A stretch of 64,000 nucleotides of DNA from Malania oleifera (Eukaryota > Streptophyta > Magnoliopsida > Santalales > Ximeniaceae). The notes under the pieces were generated by a model. That model ran no database searches. It was not told where the DNA came from and saw nothing but the letters and a program-made list of their open reading frames with translations. The position numbers and the translations under genes are program-made. Shown here piece after piece: positions 33,691 through 46,784 of the stretch. How positions within the stretch are numbered: the stretch's first letter is position 1; each line of letters begins with the position of its first letter. The stretch lies in the NCBI RefSeq assembly GCF_029873635.1, contig NC_080418.1:13929562-13993561 (forward strand), given 5' to 3'.

Positions 33691-34854
33691 TGTAACATCC
33701 TAGAAAATAATATGCATGGAAGTGTAAAAAAAATTAAATAAATAAATAAATAATAATAATTAATTAAATTATATAATATAATATATATTAATATAATATA
33801 ATATATTATTATAATACATATATATATATATATAAATATCTAGAAGCTTCAGGATTTCAATTCTTATAGTAAACCCCCCCCCGACTAATCTCGCCTCTCT
33901 CTCCCCATCTCACGTCTCTCTCTCTCTCTCCTCATCTCCTCTCCCTCTCTCCTAGGCTAAACGGGCGTCAATCGAAAAACGGAATATACCCCTGGGTTTC
34001 ATTCTCCGCCACCGATATTTTAACCGGAGTGGATTTGTCGTAGGAGTGACGTAGGTACCACTCCTAGGGTAAGGTAAACTCTCACTCTCTCACCCTCTCC
34101 TTAATTTTTTCTTAAATCTTCAGTCAAATTGACGATTGGACACCACCATAGGGTCCTAGGTTCGATCCTCGTCACGTTAATCGGAACACATTTTTTATTT
34201 GGGGGTCCTAGGAACCACTCCAAGGTTAAGGTGAGGAGAACAAACTATGTCAATTATTTTAAAAATTCAACCGGTTAAATTATAATATGAGATTATTAAA
34301 TTGGAGTATTTGATTATAGCAGATTTTTGGGGAATATTTTCGAATTAAGTTAAATTTTAGGGATTTGATTAAATTAGATTTCTAGAAATATTTTGGAATT
34401 AGATTAACTGCGGGGATTTGATCCTATTGGTATTTTTTAAAATGTTAGAAAATAAATTTAGATATGGGAAGCGGATCAAACCCGCGTTTTTAGAATTTAA
34501 CTGGTTAATAAGAGCGTGTGAGCCTAGGAAATGTTAAATAATTGTAATTCTAGGGTTGAGTTAATTGAACTAGAGAAAATGTGATTTCAAGGTTTTGAGT
34601 TCTCAACGCCGTAGGTGTGGATCTATGGTTTTTTGCAGGTCTCTCAATAAGTCAGGTAAGGGGAATAAATTATAACAATTATTTTAGGAAATTATTGGCT
34701 TAGTAAATATGTGAAAATGAGAATATGATATTTTTCCTATGATTATTATGATACGAATATCAATTTAAATTGTGTGGCATATGACTTATACTGGAAATGT
34801 ATTTGAAACTGAGTTAAGTGATTTGAACTAAGAATAATTAGACTATGATATATA

Positions 34855-37054
34855 TGTTAAGTCAGGTGTAATCTCAAGAGGGGGGTGAATTGGGTATTTA
34901 AAAAATTTTTTGACACTTATTTACCACTTAAACCCTTCTTATATATTTACCAATGAATTCTTGTTACTCAATTACTTATGTGTAAGACTATCCAACCTAT
35001 ATATGCAATATACACAATTTAAATGCAGTACTGAAAATAAAGAGTAAAGGGAAGAGAGAAGACAAACACGGTTTTTACGAGGTTTAGCCAACTTGGCCTA
35101 CGTGCTCGCCTTGAGCAACCACTCAAGGATTTCACTAAATCCCTGCTCCTTAAATTAGGACGGAGCTTCCCTTACAATCCGCTGTTAACAAGAGGCACAA
35201 CTCCCTCATACTCTGCTGCTTACAAGAGATACAACTCTCTCCTCACACACCGGTTCACGCACCGAATCGTGTATACAATAGAATCTGAAAAATAACACTC
35301 AAAAATGCTTCGAACAAAAGCGTGTGAGTACAAATCAAATTCCTAACACATTAACATATGATTAAACTTGAAGCTAATGAATGTATGAAAACGATACAAT
35401 CGTTTTATGTATGATATGCTTCAACGCACAAACCCTCTTTAACCAAAACTCCCACGTAATGATATATTTAAAATGCTTTGGAGTATACTAGGGTTCTAGT
35501 TCACTTTGTAAAGATGCACACATATATCTAATGTGAACTTGATAAAAGCCTTATCTTGAATATTTTATCAATCTATATCAAAAAACTTTCTATCAAATAT
35601 TTAATCACAACTCGATCTTTGTAATATGTAAATGTATATGATATGTAATTCAAAGAACAAAATCCTGAGTATAAGATTTTCTAAACAAGATATCCCTTAA
35701 TAAAATAGATATTTTTGAATACCAAGGATATATTCTCAAGTGTTTTAATATATATAAAATATGAATCCTATAACTGAATGCACACTTGAATCAAACCATT
35801 AAATTAATAACACAACCTTAATCAAGTAACGATCTTATTTAAAATAAATATGTATATGTATAAGCAATTTAAAGATCAACCTTTTAATACCTAATCAAAA
35901 ATTGATTTTTCAATAATATGCTCTATGAAGACTATATATATACTCTTGAATAAAAAACAATCAATTAATAGCTAAACAACTTTCTCAAGTAATGATCTTT
36001 TCAAAAACAATTTTTTATATGTATGAACACACACAAAATCAAACTTTTCTAAAGATAATCATGAACAAGTAATGAGATGAGAAGTTCTTGAGGATAATAA
36101 CTTGAATGATCAAACCTCAATACTACAATGAGAATTCAGATGGGTAAACAAGTTCCCTTTGAGATTTTGAGTTGATTTGCCCAAGCTTGATGGTTAGAGA
36201 TTCAAGTGTAGGCAATCATATAGCAATAGTAGCAAGTTTTCAATGTTCTTTCAACAAGATGTGTTCTTCTCTTTCTTGAGTGTCTTAGCTTTGTTCTAGG
36301 GTTTAGATATTTAGTATTTATAGTGTCTTACCCTTAGGATTGATCTCAACCGTTGGATCAAAGAAATAGCTCGCGAGTTCGTTTAATAAAAATCTGATTT
36401 TTAAACTTTCCCACAACTTCAGGCTACTAATGTTGAAGTTCAAGCTCATAAAGTGACTTCAGGTGACTAAAGTTCCAGGGTCAGACAACTGAAGTACCTC
36501 GGCCTTCTTGCTATGTTTTCCCATTAATTCTTTAGGCTACCGAACTTAATCTTCAAGCTCCTGAAGAAATTCTTCATGCTACTGAGGGTGAGTTTAGGGT
36601 ACTGAAGTCCCATTTTTCTTAATTTTTCTTTTTTCTTTTAAATTTAAAAATCTATTTTACTTTCTTTCTTGGCTCTTTTATAAATGTACTTTCTAGGGTT
36701 TTAAGAATATTTCTAAGTCCATGAAAGTCTCCTAATGATATACATGAAATGCATGAATCCTAAAACATTCTAAGTTATGTTGAGTCTCAAATTAAATCAT
36801 ATGAAAATGTAAGTATATGAGTTCTAAATACCCATTCCCAAGATGTTCTTGAACTTTGCCGCTTGCATCTTGATTCTCGTACTTTTTGAGTTCCATGGAT
36901 TTTTCCAAGATGTGTGAGCTTTACTTTATGGCTTCCATGACTCGTTATCTTTCCGTGCATGCTTAATATGGTTCCTATTCACAAACTTAATGCATAGATC
37001 AAATACCAAGTGATTTGTCATTATCAAAACAAGATTGGACTCGTAGAGTCAAGA
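34855..37054 (-). repeat. 3' LTR of the Sirevirus
   Basis: 2200 bp, lying at the low-coordinate side because the element is on the minus strand. The left end is TGTTAAGTCAGG. The right end is GAGTCAAGA, where the partner has GAGTCAACA, so the terminal CA dinucleotide has mutated. Minus-strand TATA: 36311-36322. Degenerate palindromic boxes (TTCAGGCTACTGAAG-like) lie at 36416-36600, just upstream of the TATA in the direction of transcription. The interior is nearly identical to the other LTR over long stretches. Confidence 0.92.
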
Positions 37055-37525
37055 ATCTCCCCCTTTGTTATGATTACAAATGCACAAGCAAAAATATATA
37101 ATGGGTTATGCCTAACAAGGCTCCCCCTCAATTAATACATCAAATATTCAATGAATGATAATATGCTCATGTTCATACACAAAGTGCCTGAATCTAAATG
37201 AAGTATGAAATATGCTCATAATGAATATGCTCATGATGTTTGAACCATGACATTAACAATAGTTTCTCCCCCTTTGTATATCTCACCCTGTGCATAACTT
37301 CAATAACAATTTTTGCTCCCGATTTTTCTTTGCTTCTAATTTTTGTGTGTTATTATTTTTGCTCCCGATTTTTCTCCCCCTTACAAAAAGGTGTAAACTA
37401 ATAAAGCATGAGTAGACGTACCCTTATATTCTTCTCCCCTTAGAAATCTTAAGGTTTTAAACGTTTCCAATTGTTGATTAATGCAATACCAAGTGATTAT
37501 ATCGTAAGTGACGTTGCTCCCCCTG
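37055..37525 (-). other. Multiple polypurine tracts of the Sirevirus
   Basis: On the minus strand six AGGGGGAG-like purine tracts occur in about 470 bp before the 3' LTR: near 37055-37070 (adjacent to the LTR), 37120, 37264, 37371, 37433 and 37516. Repeated PPTs in this position are described for Sireviruses. They could give extra plus-strand priming sites. The tract touching the LTR is the one expected to define the LTR edge. Confidence 0.8.
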
Positions 37526-37589
37526 AATTATATCATCTAACATGATTTTAAGCAACCTCTCGACTATGTATGAGACCTAATTCACGCCT

Positions 37590-40500
37590 AATTTGGATAA
37601 ACCTATCCTCCGCAAGTGGTTTCATGAATATATCTACTCATTGTTCATTCGTGCATACAAACTTTAGTGTTACATCCCCTTTTTGTACATGATCACGAAG
37701 AAAGTGATGTTGTATTTCTATGTGCTTAGTTCGTGAATGTAATATGAGATTCTTTGAGATATTTATTGCACTCGTATTATCGCATCTTATAGGAATTGTT
37801 TCACAACTTAATCCAAAATCCTTCAATTGTTGCTTCATGTAAAGCGTTTGAGCAGAACAACTACCTGCTGCTATGTATTTAGCCTCAGCTGTGGAAAGAG
37901 CAACTGAATTTTGTTTCTTGGAAAACCAAGAGACCAAGAAGTGTCCTAAGAAATGACAAGTACCACTAGTGCTCTTCCTATCCACTTTTCTACCCGCAAA
38001 ATCAGCATCTGAATAACTAAGAATCTCAAAGGATGTGTACTTAGGATACTATAACCCAATGTCCATGGTTTTTATCAAATATCTAAGTATCCGTTTAATA
38101 GCTAGCAAATGAGACTCTTTTGGTGCAGACTGAAATCTTGCGCACAAACATACGCTAAACATTATATCTGGTCTACTGGCAATCAGGTATAACAAGCTAC
38201 TTATCATTCCATGATATAGCTTGACGTCTACTGGTATACCTTACTCATCTTTGTCTAATTTCAATGAAGTACTCATAGGAGTACCTAGTATTTTTTCATC
38301 TTCCATATTAAACTTTTTGAGTAAGTCTCTAATATACTTTGATTGATTTATGAATATTGCATGATTTGCTTGTTTGATTTTAAGTCCTAGGAAGAAATTT
38401 AGTTCACCCATCATACTCATCTCAAATTCATTCTGCATGGTATTGGCAAATTCATTACACAATTCTTTATCTGTAGCGCCAAATATGATGTCATCTACAT
38501 ATACTTGTACTTGGAGAATATCATCTTTCTTAGACTTTATGAATAGGGTTGTATCTATCTTTCCTCTTATAAATCTATTTTCTAATAGAAAACCGCTTAG
38601 CCTTTCATACCAAACTCTAGGAGTTTGCTTTAAACCGTACAAGGCTTTCATCAGTCTATACATGTGATCTGGATTCTTATGGTTTTCAAAGCCTTGGGGT
38701 TGTTCTACATACACTTCTTCATTTATGTAGCCATTTAAAAATGCGCTTTTGACGTCCATTTGATATAACTTGAAATCCTTAAAAGCTGCATATGCTAAAA
38801 GCATTCATATGGCTTCCATCCTAGCTACAGGGGCAAATGTTTCTTCAAAATCTATACCTTCTTCTTGATTATATCCCTGAGCTACTAATCTAGCCTTATT
38901 TCTCACAACTACTCCATGTTCATCTTTCTTATTCTTATATATCCATTTGGTTCCTATGATTGACTTATCCTCAGGTCTGGGAACTAATGTCCATACTTTG
39001 TTTCTCTCAAACTGATTTAATTCTTATTGCATGGACAACACCCAAGATTCATCCTCTATAACTTCACTCACGTTCTTAGGTTCTTCTTGAGATAGAAATG
39101 CAAAATGACTAACCATGTTCCTAAGAGAGAAGCGAGTAGCTACTCCACGTAATGGTTCACCTATTATTTGATCTATGGGATGATTCTTTATGTATTTCCA
39201 TTCTCTAGATGGTTCATTAACCTCATTTGTAGTTTGATCAATTTCAATGGATGGTTCTTTAAGTTCATTTTTCTTTTCTGAATCATTCTCAATTGATAGT
39301 TCTTCTAGTTCCTTGTTTAATTCAATTTCATCTTCATCAGTTCTTTTGGAGAAGGGATTTGACTCATCGAACACTACATGAATAGATTCTATGACCGTCA
39401 TTGTTCGTTTGTTATATACTCTATAGGCTTTACTATCTAAGGCATACCCTAGGAAGATACCTTCATCTAATTTCACATCAAACTTTTCTAAAGGCTCATT
39501 GTCTCTAAGCACAAAACACTTACAGCCAAAGACATAAAAATATGATATGTTTGGTCTATGGCCATTCCATAACTCGTATGGAGTTTTATTAAGTGATGGT
39601 CTAATCAGAACTCTATTTAGCACATAGCAGACGGTATTCACTGCCTCGGCCCAGAAGTACTTAGGTAATTAATATTCGTTAAGCATAGTTCTGGCCATTT
39701 CTTGTATAGACCTATTCTTCCTTTCAACTACACCATTCTGTTGCAGTGTTCTAGGAGCTAAAAAATTTTGGGCAATTCCTAATGAATTACAATAATCTCC
39801 CATGTCTTGATTTTTAAATTCTCTACCCTTATCACTTCGAATTTTAGTAATTGTATATCCCTTTTCGTTTTGGACTTTCTTGCACAGGTTTATAAATTGT
39901 TCACATGCTTCATCTTTGTGACCTAAGAATAGTACCCATGTGTATCTTGAAAAATCATCAACTATGACAAAAGCGTATGATTTTCTTCCTAAACTCTGAA
40001 TTGGGTTTGGTCCAAATAAATCTAAGTGTAGCATTTGGAGTGGCCTAGTAGTGGAGATCTCTTTCTTCTTCTTAAAGTTTGTTCTTGCTTGTTTTCCTAG
40101 TTGACATGCATCAAAAATTTTATCTTTCACAAATTTAGTCTTAGGCAGCCCCTTAACTAACTCTTTCTTAATTAGTTTTGAGATTAAATCTATGTTTGCG
40201 TGTCCTTGTCTCCTATGCCAAATCCAGCTTATTTCATTCATAGCAGATAAGCATGTCACACTCTGTGAAGTTAAGTTATCAAAGCTTGTAGTATATACGT
40301 TTTCATGACGCTTAGCAATGAATAGTATCTTATTATCAGTTTTGTGTTCAACTATGCACTTGTCATGTTCAAATGATACTTTGTAGCCTTTATCACATAG
40401 TTGACTTATGCTCAATAAATTGTTCTTTAAACCTTCAACTAATAAAAGATCATCTATAATGAGTGAGGAATCATTACCGACTTTACCTACACCTGTGATC

Positions 40501-40670
40501 CTTCCCTTAGCATTATCTCCAAAAGTAACAAACCCTTCATCGTTGGGTATGATGGATGTGGACTTTCTTTTATCCCTGGTCATGTGGCGTGAGCATCCGC
40601 TATCCATATACCATCTATCTTTTGAGGATGCTGATCTTAAGCATATCTGCAAGACACAATTAAACAATTA
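37590..40670 (-). pseudogene. Sirevirus pol remnant (protease, integrase, RT, RNase H)
   Basis: Reading leftward from 40667: protease motif WYMDSGCSRHMT; a zinc-binding pre-integrase segment (WHRRQGHANI, with the second cysteine of the CxxC pair replaced by glycine in ACQLG); integrase catalytic residues in LHLDLFG, IRSDKGREF and VVERKNR; then, after a stop at about 39667, the C-terminal integrase region (CYVLNRVLIR, ELWNGHRP). RT lies at 38804-38241 with MDVKSAFLNG and catalytic YVDDIIFG. RNase H lies at 37985-37600 with DRKSTSGTCHFLG and LSTAEAKYIA. At least four stops break the frame (near 39667, 38805, 38238 and 37635), but the order of blocks is complete. The enzymes would copy element RNA to DNA and insert it. 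Confidence 0.9.
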
Positions 40671-40711
40671 GCTTTGGTACCCAGATTGTCTTGGGTCCAG
40701 GAGGGTTAGTG

Positions 40712-41217
40712 CTAGATTGACCTTTGACCTTCCATACTTTCTTTATTTTTACATTTTATTTTTGAAAGGACAGTGAATTGTATGTGACCCAACCTTCTAC
40801 ATTTAAAGCATGTAGTATTTCTATAATAATTCTTAGTTGGAGCATATGACTTTGACTCTTTTGTAAAATAACCCATGTAAATATGTCTTTTCTTTATATT
40901 TTCCTTACCATTAAAACCAAGCCCTTCCTTTTCTAGGGAATTTCTTTGAGATCCTAGGAGCTTTTCAAAATTGTTTCGTCTTTCAGTAAATTTACAAATA
41001 ATTTCAGATTTATCTTTCAAATCCTTTTCTAACTCCTCAACTTTCAAATCTTTATCTTTTATAAAAGATGCATGGGATTCATTTTGGTGTTCAACTAGAT
41101 TTGAAAGTTCTTTGACTTTATTTCTCAACTCAAAAATTTTCTTTGTTTTCTTTTCAAGCATTTTAATAGTGTACAGGTATTCTTGTTTCAGTTCATCATA
41201 TGAAATCATATCATTTT
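40712..41217 (-). pseudogene. Sirevirus gag, 3' part (after the Gypsy insertion)
   Basis: The gag frame resumes at KNDMISYDELKQEYLYTIK just left of the inserted Gypsy and continues as a charged, probably coiled-coil region (about 41200-40950). It then reaches a second, broken zinc knuckle starting CFKCRRLGHI, in which the last cysteine is missing. The upstream half lies at 52161-53282. Confidence 0.85.
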
Positions 41218-43003
41218 TGTAAGAACCCGAACCGTGATAACTAAGTTTAAATAAATAAGAGAGGGGCAAATTGGGAATTTGGCATATTTCATCGACAAAG
41301 CCAGATTTCGTCGATAAAACCTTTGTTCTTCTCGTCAACGAAATTTAGAGACTCGTTGATGAGGAGAAGTTGAGGAGTTTCGGAAAAACAGGAGATCCCA
41401 AATTCATCGACAAAGCCACCAATTCGTTGATGAAGGCAGTGGAAGATTCGTCGACAAGAACACCATTTTATCAATGAGTTGGGCCAGGTCAAAGGGCTAT
41501 AAATAGGAATTTTCATTACTTCCTCACTATGAAACTTCAATCCTATCTCTCTCTCTCTCTAGAACTCTTCCTACTCTCACTCTCTCTAGATTTCTTCACC
41601 GATCGTTGCTGGAATCAGGAATCTGAAATTACCACAAGGATCATGGAAGGATTCTCTACAAGTTCTATGGATCAGAATCCCGTTCGGAGATTTTCGGGTT
41701 TCGGCGTAAAATCGAGGTAGGGCTAGGTTTTCAATTCTGATCCCGTAGTTTTGTAGGAAACTATCTTGTGAGCATATTCTGTATTGTTGATTGTAGGTTT
41801 TGGAACTCGGTTCACTGTTTAGGTGCCTTGGAGTTTAGGATTTGCTATTTGGGGAAAAGGTAAGGGGAATTGTATTTATATTGGTTATTTTTGAAATCGG
41901 ACTCGGTAAAACTGTAGTTCACAGTCTTGTGTGTGTTTTAGCTACTCATTTAGGGGGATCTAATGGGAAAAACTATGGGTTTTTCATTATTATAGTTTTG
42001 GGAAAAAGGGGGCAACGAGCTATATCCGTGGTTTTGTTGAAAATCGGGCCTATATGCTGATTTATACTGAGTTATTGGGATGGTCGTGCCTTGACTTGTT
42101 TAAACTGTTTTTGTTTGGAAAACCATGATTTAGATTACCAAATGGGTGTGGTTTTTTTGGTTATATGAGCATGCATGTATGTGTGATATGTTGAAATGCT
42201 AGTAAGAACGCGGTTCCGAAATTATTCCAGGTACTGAGAGTGTCCGGCTCTATATCCAAGGGCATGAGCTTATTTCGGCAGATCAGGCCAAAGGGTGCGG
42301 ATCCACCAGTTAGCGCCGGTACGATGCCATGGAAGTCAGGGAATAGCCATGTGCCGGTGGCGCCGTGTTCACAGGTTGGCTACAAACCAACTCCATATGT
42401 CGCGGGTCGGCTTCAGGCCGAAGGGTGTGACGACACCAGGACTGCTGATCATGTGTATGTGTATATGTATGTGTGCGTGTATGCACTGTGGAAACTAGTA
42501 CTAGATTGCATTTAACTGCGTGTATGTTGTATCATGATAACACTCAAATGCCACACACTGATATAACCTGTGTTCTTCCTTACTCAGAGGTGTCTCACCC
42601 CTGCTGTACGTACACTTTTACAGGTCCTTCGAGTAACCAAAACTAGTGTCCTGGTATAGGGAGCGTAGTGGCCGGTGTACTGCGGTTAGTGCTTGGGTAA
42701 GTGCTAAGACTGTATTTTTGATGGGTTGCCATTTTGAGATGTATTTGGGCACTCGTTTGTACGTTTTGATAGAGTCATGTTCTGCTCTTATATAGACTCT
42801 AGTATGGTATTGTATATGTTGTTATAGAATGACCTTTTTTTGCTGCGTATATGAATGTAATTGGATGTGTTAGGGTACCTAGGAACCCCACGAGGTCGAA
42901 CCCTCATCCATTATATTGTATCTTTGGATGTTTGATCGGATACAGGGACAGGTTAGGTTACATTCTAACCCCCGGGTCCCATTTCTAGGTTCGGGGCATG
43001 ACA
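41218..43003 (+). repeat. 5' LTR of Gypsy element 2
   Basis: 1786 bp. Boxes of the type TCGTCGACGA, many decayed at CpG (TCATCGAC, TCGTTGATGA), lie at 41283-41480, directly upstream of a TATA box CTATAAATAG at 41497-41506. A pyrimidine-rich CTCTCTCTCTCT tract follows. Near 42572-42600 lies a short block that can fold (TTACTCAG...TCTCACCC). Compared with the 3' LTR it has several indels and frequent C/T and G/A differences. Confidence 0.95.
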
Positions 43004-43005
43004 GC

Positions 43006-43018
43006 TTGGTATCAGAGC
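43006..43018 (+). other. Primer-binding site of Gypsy element 2
   Basis: TTGGTATCAGAGC lies two bases after the 5' LTR. It is complementary to the 3' end of initiator-methionine tRNA. Confidence 0.92.
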
Positions 43019-43325
43019 TAACCAGGTTACTAGATCTTGTAAACTTGGTTAGGCTTAGGTCTGAGTACATACCAGAGTATAGGATGTGGATATGGGTTGA
43101 GTTGGTTAAGGGTTGTTCGGTTGCTAGACCGGGATTGTCAACGGTAGTCTGTGTTTTCCTGGGATGACGATTCCAGTAAAAGCAGTGCAGATCATTGATG
43201 ACTTTCGTGTCGGTGTGATAGGACAGACGTGGACCTGGTAGGGAGTAGTTAACATGATTAGTATAGATCATTATGTTAATTGTATGTGTCGTAGGGATAC
43301 TGATAGATTATTATTGTGCTGTAGA

Positions 43326-43846
43326 ATGGAGCCCAAGGAGAATGACCTAGGAAGTGGCTCTGAGGAGACTGTAAGTGATGAGTCTCCTTCTGTGCCTCGA
43401 GGTTTGACGAGGCGGGTGTTACGGGAGATCGGGCGGAGTGTGAGGAGAGGTGAGTGCTCTCCCACTACTGCAAGGTGCACCATTGAGAGGTTCACACGCA
43501 TGCATCCTCCGACATTCTCTAGAGGACTTGACCCAACGACAATAGAGGACTGGATGGAGAAGACTGAGAGGATTCTAGAAGTTCTGCATTGCACAGATAG
43601 ACAGTGTGTAAAGACCCAAAAATTTAAAAAGGATTAAAATAATTTGGAAAAAAAATAATAAATAAAATAACAGATAAAAAAAAATGACGTGGGAAAAAGA
43701 AAAAAAAATTAAAATAAAAAAATTAAATTAAATTAAGATAAATTAAATAATTAAATAACTAGTTGTTAAATTAAATTTTATTGTATTGGATTTATTAAAA
43801 AAAATAATTAAAATAAGATATATATATATATATATATGTAAGTAAG

Positions 43847-43886
<40 letters not shown>

Positions 43887-43894
43887 AATTATAA

Positions 43895-43936
<42 letters not shown>

Positions 43937-46660
43937 TATATATAAAGTTACTGACAGAATGAGATAAGAAGAAGAAAGAAGAAAGAAGGAAGAAGAAGAT
44001 CAGGCACAGACCCCCCTACTGTGAAATTTTCTTGTGCGCGCGCCAGCCCTCTGTCTCCGCTTCTCTCCTTCTCTCAATTACTCGGCGAGTTTGCGACGGA
44101 TCGGGAAACGGAAGGTGTCGTTAGAATCCTGGTTCCGCTGTCGACATTTCTACTGGAGCAGATTTTTCATGGGAACGGTTTTGGCACTGCTCCTGGGAAA
44201 AGGTAATTTTTTTTTATTTTCTCAATTTTGCCGTTAATATGTGGTTAAATCGACGAACGGACACCACCACGGGGTCCTAGTCGTCGTTATCGTCATTTTG
44301 ACGTAGGTAATTTATCAATTGGGATTTTTTAAGCCCTACTCCAAAGCGAGAGTGGGATTTGGGAAATTTGGCAATTTGGCTAAATTTAAGGGTTTATTTA
44401 TTTATTTAGGAATTATGGCCCTAGGAAGTATTAAATTAATATTTTATTCAGGAATAATTTATTGGAATTAGGAATTTAATTTCAGGGTCTGAGTGAGCGC
44501 CGCAGGTATTTTTCGGAGTCCCTGTTGGCGTAATTCAAGAAATCAAGTAAGGGGAAAAATATATATTAAATCAGAATTTTTATGAATTTATTGAAAAAAT
44601 AAATTGTGTTATATGTACGTGTATATGTTTCAGTATGGGTAAAATGCCAACTATTTAAATTATATTTTTCGAGTTTAGGGCTGTTTATTAGATATGTATA
44701 TACAAAAATGAATTAATAAAAGTGGGAAATATTTTCAGGATAATTAAGTAAGAAATGAAAGGTATTTTCAGTATATAAACACTAAATGTTGGTTGGCTTA
44801 TTTTACAGGCAGTGCATGAATTTTATTGCTAAATTGTGTGGCATGAGAATCTGTGCAAATTATATGTTAAATGTATGAGATGCAGGCTAAGTAAGTAAAA
44901 CAATGAGAATAAAATATGATATGGACAATGTTGCCTGTGTATGTTAAATGCAACCATGTAAATGTAAGACAGCTGAAAGAGAGCCATGTTAGCAGATCTA
45001 GTACACTTCTGTGTAGACTAACTGATGACAGTTAAAAAGAGATGTGTTAGCAGATTTAGCACGTTTCTACGTAGACTAATTGATGATGGCTAAAGACCAG
45101 CTATAGTAAGAAGTAATGAAATGAAATGTTATGCAATGAAATGACGATGAAATGACAAATGTAAATGATGTAAATGGGAAAGAGCCACTTAAAGTGAAAT
45201 GAAATGCAAAGTTAAGTTATGAACATGAATGAATGTGCATGAATGTATAATGACAAAAAAGAATGATGTATTATGATAATAGAAGTATGTATGTACGTAG
45301 AACATGTTACGATTGGGCGAGGCGTACCTTTCGCCTGAGGGCTTGCTGAGTAAGGCGAGTGCACTAGTAGCTTCAGATGTGGCCGTAGCTACATAACGCA
45401 CTAGGGCAGAGGGAACCTACTTATATGGGCGGGTAGAATTCCCAATCCTTAGGGCCTTTGCCGGTAAACTATTGTTGAATGCGTGAGTATGAGATCAATC
45501 TAACACTTGAGGGCTTACTGAGTAAGGTGAGTGCCCTGGTATGCTTAAATTGTGACCTTCGGGTTGCTAAATGTATCAGAGCAGAGAGGTGCTACTTGTA
45601 TGGGAGGGTAATCACCCATATCCTTGGGTAATCTTATGGGTTAAACATTTGCATGTGTTTGATTAGGATCAGAGAATGATTTCGGAAATTATGTTAAGGA
45701 TTTTCAAATGTTAAATATTATGATATATATAAACTCATGTTGGCCACACACTGTTTTAATATATGGTTTCTTCCCTTACTGAGATGTGTCTCACCCGAAT
45801 ATAATTTTTTTTTTTCAGGATTTCATCGAGATCGAGCTTAGAGAGCTCGAGGTTTTTATAGCGTTATTGGGGAATATAAAACGTAAAGGATATATTGTTA
45901 TGTTAATTATGGATGATCAGGTATAACGCATCGGACCCGGGTTTAAGGGTTCAGGCGCTTCACAGTGAGTCCTCTATGCTACTTTCTAGTTGTCTGGGGA
46001 GGCGGGTCAATGGTGGACTGCAGTGAGTCTGCTAGAGAAGTAGAGAGTCAGTTCAAAGGAGATGACGTGGAGCCGTTTCAAGGAGGTGTTCTTTGACAGA
46101 TACTTTCTGTCTTCTGTACGTGATGCGAAGGCAGATGAGTTTTCTACTATGACTCAGGGGAGTTTGACGGTGTCGGGGTATGCGGCTCGATACATAGATC
46201 TGTCCCGCTTTGCACCATGTTTGATCTCGAGCGAGTATGAGAAGACTCATAGGTTCGAGAAGGGCCTGAGGAAGGATATCCGCAGACTGGTGGGTATGCT
46301 TCAGATCCGTGAGTTCTTGGTGTTGGTGGATAAAGCCACGATGATTGAGACTGGTATCCGAGAGGATGAGGTGGATTAGGAATTAAGGAAGAGAACAGTT
46401 CCTTATGGTTCTCAGACAGTATCTCGTCAGGGATCGTGGAAGAAGAGGAACAAGGGCTCAGGCTACCGCCAGAATAACGAGCGCCAGGATTCTTAGGGGA
46501 GCCAAACTAGTGGTCATTCTACCAGATGCCACAGGTGGCACGAGGGTGAGTGCCAGTCATTTGGGGGTAACTGCTACAACTGTGGCCAGCTAGGCCACAT
46601 ATCTCGTGATTGTCGTGCACCGAAGCGAGATGTGCCTGTATTCAGTGGGAACCGAGGAAG
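43326..46660 (+). pseudogene. Gypsy element 2 gag, split by a solo LTR
   Basis: The ATG at 43326 opens MEPKENDLGSGSEETVSD and runs to the insertion point at 43606. It carries the start of the gag domain (HPPTFSRGLDPTTIEDWMEK). Gag resumes at 45968 after the solo LTR and one copy of CAGTG. The second part gives MTWSRFKEVFFDRYFLSS and later a CCHC zinc knuckle CYNCGQLGHISRDC at about 46572-46615. Several stops (45968-46060, 46378, 46494) and frame changes are present. Gag would assemble the particle and bind RNA. Confidence 0.88.
43607..45962 (+). mobile_element. Solo Gypsy LTR inside gag (TSD CAGTG)
   Basis: It starts TGTAAAGACCC, ends GGCGCTTCA, and is flanked by CAGTG at 43602-43606 and 45963-45967. 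It contains long TA runs (about 43820-43935), 'ggacaccaccacggggtcct' near 44260 (shared with the LTR of Gypsy element 1), two copies of a block of about 65 bp ending near 45080 with 'gtagactaa', two copies of a block of about 180 bp with 'gagggcttactgagtaagg' (45332-45367 and 45506-45539), and a 'ttactgagatgtgtctcacc' block at 45777-45796. It is the innermost and so the youngest insertion of the nest. The relationship to Gypsy element 1 is clear but they are different families. Confidence 0.93.
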
Positions 46661-46784
46661 CAATCAAATACCTCGAGGAACCATTCAGACGAATACAGCT
46701 CCAGCCAGAGTATACTCTCTTACTCCAGCGTACGCTAAGCATGCAGGTAACCTGGTGACAGGTACCTTATTATTGCTTTTGAAT

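Noticed and set aside
37071-37590. env-like third gene in the Sirevirus
   Set aside because: Only polypurine tracts and stop-rich AT sequence lie between pol and the 3' LTR.
43254-43325. Gypsy element 2 gag starting at 43254
   Set aside because: The ATG at 43326 fits the MEP start also seen in Gypsy element 1 gag (30286); the upstream part is leader.
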